From Helicobacter sp. (GTDB lineage: Bacteria > Campylobacterota > Campylobacteria > Campylobacterales > Helicobacteraceae), in the NCBI RefSeq assembly GCF_022511165.1, contig NZ_JAFLSB010000044.1, positions 1 through 11,999 on the forward strand: a stretch of DNA of 11,999 bases, written 5' to 3'. How positions within the stretch are numbered: position 1 is the first letter of the stretch; every line of letters begins with the position of its first letter. The notes below the pieces were generated by a model. It saw only the letters and a list, made by a program, of their open reading frames with translations. It had not been told where the DNA came from and ran no database searches. Shown piece after piece: positions 6,965-11,999 of this stretch. A program made the translations under genes and the position numbers.

Positions 6965-9169
6965 ATGAAGATTACTTACACTCTCACAGATGAATCTCCC
7001 GCACTTGCAACCTACTCATTCTTGCCTATTGTGAAGGCATTTTTGAAACACGCAAATATTGAGGTGGCTACTTCTGATATTTCGCTCTCTGCGAGAATCT
7101 TAGCACAATTCCCCGAGCGTCTCAAAAAAGAGCAACAAGTAGAGGACGCCCTCACGCTTTTGGGTGAGCTTGTCAAAAACCCGAGCGCAAACCTCATCAA
7201 AACCCCCAATATTTCTGCTTCTATCCCTCAACTTAAAGCAGCCATTAAAGAGCTTCAAGAAAAGGGCTATAATGTGCCTCCTTTCCCTGATGAGCCACAA
7301 AATGATGAAGAAAAAGCCATTAAGGAAAAATATCAAAAAGTGCTGGGTTCAGCAGTGAATCCTGTTTTGCGACAAGGTAATTCCGACCGCCGCAGCACAA
7401 AAGCAGTGAAATCCTATGCACAAAAAAATCCTTATCGTGTCGTGCCTTTTAATAAAGATTCTAAGAGCTGTGTAAGCTATATGGCAGAAGGAGATTTTTT
7501 TGATAATGAAAAAGCAGTCCTCATCTCATCTCCCACCACAGCTAAGATTATTTTTAAAGATTCAAGTGGAGAAAAAGTGCTTAAAGAGGGCTTGAAGTTA
7601 GAACAAAATGAAATTTTAGATGCTACTTTTATGGATGTGGCAAAGCTTAGTGCATTTTATGAAAGTCAGATTCAAAAATGCAAGGCAGAAAATATCCTCT
7701 TCTCACTTCATTTGAAAGCGACAATGATGAAAGTAAGCGATCCTGTGCTTTTTGGCTATGCGGTAAAAGCATATTTTAAAGAGATTTTTACAGAATTTGG
7801 CGATGAGCTTAACGCACTTGGTGTGAATGCAAATAATGGCGTGAGTGAGTTATTGAGCAAAATAGAATCTTCTCCTAAAAAAGCCCAAATTCTTGCAAAA
7901 TACAATGAAATCCTAGATAAGAGTGCGAAAATCTCTATGGTAAATTCTGATAAGGGTATTACCAATCTCCACGTGCCTAGTGATGTGATTGTTGATGCTT
8001 CAATGCCCGCAATGCTAAAAAACGGGGCTAGACTTTGGGACAAAAATGGTAATGAATGCGATGCAAATGCGGTAATACCCGATAAAACTTATGCGACTAT
8101 TTATGAAGCTGTGATTGAGGATTTGCGTGCTAATGGCACACTTAATCCGGCGACTTTAGGAAGCGTGAGTAATGTGGGGCTTATGGCAAAAAAGGCGCAA
8201 GAGTATGGCTCACACGATAAAACTTTTATCGCTCCAAATGATGGAGAGTTTGTGATTGTAGATGAGCAAGGCAAAGTGCTTCTTTCGCATAAAGTGCGAA
8301 AAAATGATATTTATCGAGCAAATCAAGCAAAATATGATGCGGTATTAAATTGGATTGATTTGGGGATTGAACGCGCAGATATTACAGGTGATAAAGCAAT
8401 TTTTTGGCTTGATTCTAAACGCGCAAGTAATAAAGTTATGATTGATTTGGTGCAAAAACGTTTGCAAGAAAAGGGCAAAAGTATAGAGATACTCGCTCCA
8501 AAAGAGGCGTGTTTAGAATCCTTGCGCCTTATTCGCGCAGGTAAAAATGCGATTTCTATTACCGGCAATGTCTTGCGTGATTATCTTACCGATTTATTCC
8601 CTATTTTGGAGCTTGGCACAAGTGCGAAAATGCTTTCAGTCGTGCCTATGCTTAATGGTGGAGCGATGTTTGAGACCGGTGCAGGTGGAAGTGCGCCTAA
8701 GCAAGTTGAGCAGCTTGTAGGTGAAAACCACTTGCGTTGGGATAGTTTGGGTGAGTTTTTAGCGCTTCAAGCAAGTTTAGAATTCTATGCACAAAAGCAA
8801 AATAGCCCTAAAGCAAAAGTTTTAGCAGACGCGCTTGATGGGGCTATTGGAGAATGGCTTAATAATAATAAAGCTCCTTCACGCAAGGTAGGCGAAGATG
8901 ACAATCGCACAAGCCATTTTTATTTAAGCCTTTATTTTGTAGAAGCTCTTGCAAAACAAAGCGCAGATAGTGGTATTGCTGCATTTTTTGCTCCCATAGC
9001 ACAAGATTTAAAATCTCAAGCAGATACTATTGCGCAGGAGTTTAATGGTGCGCAGGGCAAGGCAGTAGATTTGGGCGGATACTATAAATTTGATGATAAT
9101 AAAGCAGAGGCGATTATGCGCCCAAGTAAGAGTTTCAATGCGATATTAGAAAAGATTGCAAAAGCTTAA
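6965..9169 (+). CDS. icd: monomeric isocitrate dehydrogenase (NADP type expected), 734 aa
   Basis: This enzyme oxidatively decarboxylates isocitrate to 2-oxoglutarate in the TCA cycle, giving NADPH. It belongs to the single-chain family of about 740 residues, unrelated in length to the roughly 420-residue dimeric enzyme. Signatures are NSDRRSTKAVK (from 139), LKATMMKVSDPVLFGYAVK (K256 matches the catalytic lysine region), HVPSDVIVDASMPAML (about 340), EYGSHDKTF with its conserved Tyr, FETGAGGSAPK and HLRWDSLGEFLAL (near 579-598), and DDNRTSHFYLSLYF (R648). The coenzyme-binding Lys579, Arg591 and Arg648 expected of NADP enzymes are present, but the neighbouring His is Gln580. The ATG at 6965 is chosen for its Shine-Dalgarno AAGGA and the upstream promoter. 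The gene stands alone, with a terminator at 9321-9349. The family call is certain and the coenzyme is likely NADP. Confidence 0.96.
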   Translation: MKITYTLTDESPALATYSFLPIVKAFLKHANIEVATSDISLSARILAQFPERLKKEQQVEDALTLLGELVKNPSANLIKTPNISASIPQLKAAIKELQEKGYNVPPFPDEPQNDEEKAIKEKYQKVLGSAVNPVLRQGNSDRRSTKAVKSYAQKNPYRVVPFNKDSKSCVSYMAEGDFFDNEKAVLISSPTTAKIIFKDSSGEKVLKEGLKLEQNEILDATFMDVAKLSAFYESQIQKCKAENILFSLHLKATMMKVSDPVLFGYAVKAYFKEIFTEFGDELNALGVNANNGVSELLSKIESSPKKAQILAKYNEILDKSAKISMVNSDKGITNLHVPSDVIVDASMPAMLKNGARLWDKNGNECDANAVIPDKTYATIYEAVIEDLRANGTLNPATLGSVSNVGLMAKKAQEYGSHDKTFIAPNDGEFVIVDEQGKVLLSHKVRKNDIYRANQAKYDAVLNWIDLGIERADITGDKAIFWLDSKRASNKVMIDLVQKRLQEKGKSIEILAPKEACLESLRLIRAGKNAISITGNVLRDYLTDLFPILELGTSAKMLSVVPMLNGGAMFETGAGGSAPKQVEQLVGENHLRWDSLGEFLALQASLEFYAQKQNSPKAKVLADALDGAIGEWLNNNKAPSRKVGEDDNRTSHFYLSLYFVEALAKQSADSGIAAFFAPIAQDLKSQADTIAQEFNGAQGKAVDLGGYYKFDDNKAEAIMRPSKSFNAILEKIAKA

Positions 9170-9174
9170 AATGA

Positions 9175-9209
9175 AGATTCTAAGCCACTGCTCTTATGGC
9201 TTAGAATCT
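9175..9209 (+). terminator. 13-bp hairpin directly after icd, built from inverted AGATTCTA words
   Basis: Bases 9175-9187 and 9197-9209 are perfect complements (13 bp) with a nine-base loop, starting five bases after the icd stop. No T run follows on the + strand, so it may act as a weak terminator, a 3'-end stabiliser, or neither. Each arm contains one copy of the frequent word AGATTCT/AGAATCT. Confidence 0.5.
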
Positions 9210-9263
9210 GTAATGAACTCTTGCAAAGTCTTGCAGGTAATTTATCTAGGACATAGATTCAAA

Positions 9264-9288
9264 ATAAACGCCTCTATTGTGCGTTTAT
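9264..9288 (-). terminator. possible terminator of the 106-aa gene
   Basis: ATAAACGC (9264-9271) pairs with GCGTTTAT (9281-9288) over a nine-base loop. Read on the - strand, the stem is followed by a short T run. It lies 67 bases beyond the stop of the 106-residue gene. Confidence 0.4.
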
Positions 9289-9320
9289 AAAGAGTGCAAA
9301 AAGCATACTTCTTCAAATAT

Positions 9321-9349
9321 GCCAAATCTTTAAAAAAGATGGCTTTTTT
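9321..9349 (+). terminator. intrinsic terminator after icd
   Basis: GCC and ATCTTT (9321-9323, 9326-9331) pair with AAAGAT and GGC (9335-9343), with an AA bulge on the left side and a three-base loop. Six T follow (9344-9349). The shape is right for a rho-independent terminator on the + strand. It lies six bases from the convergent gene's stop and may work in both directions. Confidence 0.6.
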
Positions 9350-9354
9350 GCGCT

Positions 9355-9675
9355 TTATGCACGAATATCAAGCAAATGTGTTTTATCTGGTATAAAATCC
9401 TCATCTTCCACAACATACTCTGTCTTCTCTTGCTCTTGTTGTTTTTTTTGCTTTTCTTGAAAATCACGTTTTTTGCTTTCGTCTTTTTCAGGATCAATAG
9501 CTTCTACTTGAGGTGCAGGAGAGACTTCTTGCACAGCTTTCATTTTATCAACAAAATTTTGCATATTTGTTGCAAGTGCAAAATCTACTTTTTGCATATT
9601 ATTTGCGTGCTGAATACTGCCAAGTTGGGAGTTTTGATTGATATAGGTAACATTACCAATAGGACTAAGTGCCAT
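9355..9675 (-). CDS. 106-aa hydrophilic protein of unknown function, sigma-54 (flagellar) regulon candidate
   Basis: Product unknown. The N-terminal third (MALSPIGNVTYINQNSQLGS...) is moderately polar and Asn/Gln rich. Residues 40-60 look helical (FVDKMKAVQEV). Residues 60-95 are a strongly charged Lys/Glu/Gln stretch likely to be disordered or coiled coil. The C-terminus ends HLLDIRA. There is no signal peptide or membrane segment. The start at ATG 9675 is firm because an excellent Shine-Dalgarno (AAGGAGGAG) precedes it. Upstream at 9767-9751 is a sigma-54 promoter with exact TGG-N8-TTGC spacing. In Helicobacter and Campylobacter, RpoN mainly drives hook, basal-body and minor flagellin genes, so a flagellar role is a reasonable inference. 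An A8 run (9442-9449 on the + strand appears as T8) lies in the Lys/Gln part. It converges with icd. Confidence 0.8.
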   Translation of the reverse strand: MALSPIGNVTYINQNSQLGSIQHANNMQKVDFALATNMQNFVDKMKAVQEVSPAPQVEAIDPEKDESKKRDFQEKQKKQQEQEKTEYVVEDEDFIPDKTHLLDIRA

Positions 9676-9703
9676 AATCTCCTCCTTATTATTGTTTATT
9701 TAC

Positions 9704-9718
9704 AGAGACATCGTCTCT
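9704..9718. repeat. hairpin AGAGAC-ATC-GTCTCT in the leader of the 106-aa gene
   Basis: Two perfect 6-base arms with a three-base loop lie between the proposed sigma-54 transcription start (about 9741) and the ribosome site. On the + strand the stem is followed by T5, so it could also stop antisense transcription. Its role is unknown. Confidence 0.4.
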
Positions 9719-9735
9719 TTTTATTAACAATACTA

Positions 9736-9748
9736 CTTTTTGGTAAGA
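9736..9748 (+). promoter_or_regulatory. possible + strand promoter leading into a non-coding stretch
   Basis: CTTTTTGGTAAGAT has the T-rich block plus extended -10 (TAAGAT, 9743-9748) seen at ileS and icd. A transcript from about 9755 would carry the strong ribosome site at 9788-9797 and the tiny frame at 9805-9825. It faces and overlaps the sigma-54 promoter of the opposite strand. Confidence 0.3.
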
Positions 9749-9750
9749 TA

Positions 9751-9767
9751 AAGCAAGGTGTATACCA
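9751..9767 (-). promoter_or_regulatory. sigma-54 (RpoN) promoter of the 106-aa gene
   Basis: On the - strand the sequence is TGGTATACACCTTGCTT. GG (-24) and GC (-12) are separated by exactly ten bases, and TTGCTT is the -12 form common in epsilonproteobacterial flagellar promoters (consensus about TGGAAC-N5-TTGCTT). The start would be near 9741, giving a leader of about 66 bases to ATG 9675. No activator site was identified. Confidence 0.6.
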
Positions 9768-9804
9768 TATTGTGCAGAGAATATCTTAGAGGAGGAGTTT
9801 TACT

Positions 9805-9825
9805 ATGCCTATGGCAGGTAGTTAA
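9805..9825 (+). other. six-codon frame (MPMAGS) behind a near-perfect Shine-Dalgarno
   Basis: AGAGGAGGAG (9788-9797) sits seven bases before ATG 9805, which reads only MPMAGS before TAA. The stop overlaps an ATG (TAATG, 9823-9827) opening a 53-codon frame to 9986 that is antisense to the 47-residue gene and has poor codons. It could be a leader peptide, a remnant of a lost gene, or chance. No gene is claimed. Confidence 0.25.
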
Positions 9826-9918
9826 TGAGAGATGTTACATTTTGTTTCTTATCGTATCTTATGGAATTTGTCAAATATTACACAATGATACTTGTGGTAA
9901 TACAAAGGCAAGGAAGAT

Positions 9919-10062
9919 TCAAGCTTTTGGCGCGAAGTATTTTAGCACACAAAGAGTTATGCCCGCGCATAAAAGTACAAAAATAATGCCACTAAAAGCT
10001 TCAACATAGCCAAATGGCTGACTTAAATCCCATATATGTAAGCCCATAATATCAAAACCCAT
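9919..10062 (-). CDS. 47-aa single-helix membrane protein, function unknown
   Basis: This short frame begins at ATG 10062 with AAAAGG seven bases upstream and ends at TGA 9919-9921. Residues 1-22 (MGFDIMGLHIWDLSQPFGYV...) are amphipathic with aromatic residues. Residues 23-42 (FSGIIFVLLCAGITLCVL) form one clear transmembrane helix, followed by a short basic tail KYFAPKA, so the C-terminus probably stays inside. The codons match the neighbouring genes and the hydrophobic pattern is unlikely to be chance. It lies 118 bases downstream of the CDF transporter gene on the same strand and might be cotranscribed or have its own start (a TATAAA lies about 40 bases upstream). Small membrane proteins of this kind often modulate a larger membrane partner, and the adjacent transporter is one candidate, but that is speculation. 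Confidence 0.5.
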   Translation of the reverse strand: MGFDIMGLHIWDLSQPFGYVEAFSGIIFVLLCAGITLCVLKYFAPKA

Positions 10063-10180
10063 TTTTATGCCTTTTTGTTGTTATGCTTGTGTTAAGCCAC
10101 CTTTATATTTGTTTCTCTTTGATAAGATTTTATATTTTAGCTTATGTATGTTAAGTGCGCATTGCAAAAAACAAAAGAAT

Positions 10181-11320
10181 CTACAACCACTTTGGATTTG
10201 CTGTCCAACTCACAGAGAGCCAAATCTTATAGCTTGGTATCTCAAGAGCTTTTTCTATACGCTCACGAATAATATCAAACTCCTGCATACTTACAGGTTT
10301 AAAGTGCCTATCGGTAAGGATATTGACCTCTACCATATAGAATCTCCCTGATTTTGCCACGTGTGTATCATAATCGCTAAAGCCAAATTCTTCACTCAAA
10401 GATTCCATAATTTGCGTAATCTTCTCATCAATTTCAGGTGGAGCAACCATCATCAAATCTTTAAAGTTAGCAATAACTATGCGAATAGGTGAAAAGCACA
10501 AAAGAAAAGAAAGCACAGCCAAAAGCGCAGGGTCAATATAGTGCGCAAAAACACTTAAATGCGCCTCAAAGCCAAAGTAGGGGAGCATATAAATCACGCC
10601 AAATGCAGTCAATGCGCCTAAATACAGCACGCAATCAATTTTCCATTCAGTATTATCAACCCGAATCAAATCAGATTCTAAACTCTTTGCATAGAGGAAT
10701 GTATAGCTAAAAAGCAAGGCACAAAACACGCACGCACACAGGCTATAAAGTGCGGCACCACCTAGCTTGACTACATAACCACCATTAATAATACTCTGCA
10801 TTGCATTAATAAAGGCATATACGCATACAAACACAAGCACGAGAGATTTAAAGAGATTGACCATTGGCTCAAAGCGCACATAGCCATATTGAAAAATATC
10901 ATCATCTTCTTTATAAATATAGCGAGAAGTTACCACGCTTAACGCACCTAAACCCACGCTAATAAGCGCCACAAAACCATCAAAAATTACCGCCATAGAC
11001 TTGACGAAAATTCCAAAGATAATACCAAAAAGAGCAAGAATAAGTGCGCTAAACATCGATACTTGAAGCACAAATTGCTCTTTTTTTGCTATTTTGAGCA
11101 TATCTTGTGAGGAATCATCTTTAAGGTTTTTTAGATGTGGCACACCCTCTTTTTGCTCATATTGCATTGATGTGGCATCTTCATCGCGTTGAGATGCGTT
11201 TTTATGCTGCTTATCAAGGAGAGAGCGTGTTTTATAGCCACGCACACTTGTGCCATAGCATACTTTATCGCTTTTGGGGGTAAGGGGAGATTCATAAGGA
11301 TAAGTAGGAGATTGTGCCAT
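10181..11320 (-). CDS. cation diffusion facilitator-like transporter with long N-terminal extension, 379 aa
   Basis: This is an inner-membrane protein of the CDF (cation efflux) superfamily, closest in style to the subgroup with an FDG motif (COG3965 type). Numbering is from ATG 11320. Residues 1 to about 82 are a hydrophilic, charged, probably cytoplasmic extension. Six membrane segments follow (about 86-106, 110-130, 150-172, 184-208, 228-250, 258-282), then a C-terminal cytoplasmic domain to 379. RFEPMVNLFKSLVL (about 149-162) is typical. The metal site is atypical. The second helix has one Asp (FDG, D114) without the usual Asp four residues on, and the helix-5 HxxxD is ExxxD (E225, D229). 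Substrate and direction are therefore uncertain. A GTG at 11326 is possible, but ATG 11320 has AAAGAG at better spacing. The gene follows ilvC on the same strand, separated from it by a terminator. Confidence 0.8.
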   Translation of the reverse strand: MAQSPTYPYESPLTPKSDKVCYGTSVRGYKTRSLLDKQHKNASQRDEDATSMQYEQKEGVPHLKNLKDDSSQDMLKIAKKEQFVLQVSMFSALILALFGIIFGIFVKSMAVIFDGFVALISVGLGALSVVTSRYIYKEDDDIFQYGYVRFEPMVNLFKSLVLVFVCVYAFINAMQSIINGGYVVKLGGAALYSLCACVFCALLFSYTFLYAKSLESDLIRVDNTEWKIDCVLYLGALTAFGVIYMLPYFGFEAHLSVFAHYIDPALLAVLSFLLCFSPIRIVIANFKDLMMVAPPEIDEKITQIMESLSEEFGFSDYDTHVAKSGRFYMVEVNILTDRHFKPVSMQEFDIIRERIEKALEIPSYKIWLSVSWTANPKWL

Positions 11321-11351
11321 TTTCACTCTTTGCTATCTTTAAAAGAAATAG

Positions 11352-11391
11352 AAAAATTTATAAAACTGCAGAATCTATGTAAGATTCTGCA
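11352..11391 (-). terminator. terminator of ilvC
   Basis: On the - strand TGCAGAATCT (11391-11382) pairs with AGATTCTGCA (11376-11367) over a five-base loop, a perfect 10-bp stem. GTTTTATAAATTTTT follows. It begins 20 bases after the ilvC stop. The stem is an inverted pair of the word AGAATCT. Confidence 0.65.
11357..11362 (-). promoter_or_regulatory. possible -10 box of the CDF-like gene
   Basis: TATAAA on the - strand follows GTTT, with a start expected near 11350 and a leader of about 30 bases. It overlaps the T-rich tail of the ilvC terminator, so it is tentative. Confidence 0.3.
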
Positions 11392-11410
11392 ATATGACTT
11401 GTAAAAGAGA

Positions 11411-11999
<589 letters not shown>

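Noticed and set aside
9825..9986. 53-codon + strand frame coupled to MPMAGS by TAATG
   Set aside because: It contains several rare Arg codons and no recognisable pattern, and is antisense to a better candidate. Kept only as part of a finding.
9758..10009. 83-codon + strand frame between the 106-aa gene and the CDF-like gene
   Set aside because: It has no ribosome site at its start, overlaps the sigma-54 promoter, and covers the 47-aa gene antisense. The composition is not protein-like.
10067..10351. 94-codon + strand frame
   Set aside because: It overlaps the firm C-terminal coding region of the CDF-like gene on the other strand and has no ribosome site.
11321..11326. GTG start two codons before the CDF-like ATG
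   Set aside because: The ATG is better spaced from AAAGAG; the GTG is not excluded, but the difference is only two residues.

Overview
The window looks like chromosomal DNA of a Campylobacterota species, most likely an enterohepatic Helicobacter (H. hepaticus / H. cinaedi type). The grounds are the AT-rich coding style, promoters made of a T-rich block directly before an extended -10 with no clear -35, a long poly-G tract inside a glycosyltransferase gene, a monomeric isocitrate dehydrogenase, and a sigma-54 promoter in front of a small gene. The genus is inferred from style and gene content; no database search was possible.

Layout. Positions 1-3631 (+ strand) hold the end of an unidentified gene, a 766-residue protein that looks like a GT-B (HMW1C/OGT-like) glycosyltransferase, and a GT4-like glycosyltransferase. 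The three appear to form one operon for surface or protein glycosylation. The third gene carries a nine-G tract in mid-gene. Its good ribosome site and ATG are one base out of frame with the body of the gene, so its expression state is doubtful. From 3681 a typical promoter leads into ileS (isoleucyl-tRNA synthetase, complete). A small lipoprotein gene converges on ileS from the - strand. It is divergent from icd (monomeric isocitrate dehydrogenase, complete), which has its own promoter and a terminator at 9321-9349.

From 9355 to the end everything convincing is on the - strand. There is a 106-residue protein behind a well-spaced sigma-54 promoter (a flagellar-regulon candidate), a 47-residue one-helix membrane protein, an unusual cation-diffusion-facilitator-like transporter with a long hydrophilic N-terminus, and the 3' part of ilvC (ketol-acid reductoisomerase), which runs off the window.

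Housekeeping genes (ileS, icd, ilvC) alternate with accessory or poorly known ones. The points most worth checking are the switchable, apparently frameshifted glycosyltransferase, the sigma-54-controlled small protein, the 47-residue membrane protein, and the word AGA(A/T)TCT, which occurs about 28 times on both strands, in all codon phases, and as inverted pairs in two hairpins beside gene ends. That last pattern resembles uptake-sequence-like words in other bacteria, but here it is only a hypothesis. No tRNA, rRNA, CRISPR array, insertion sequence or phage gene was seen.
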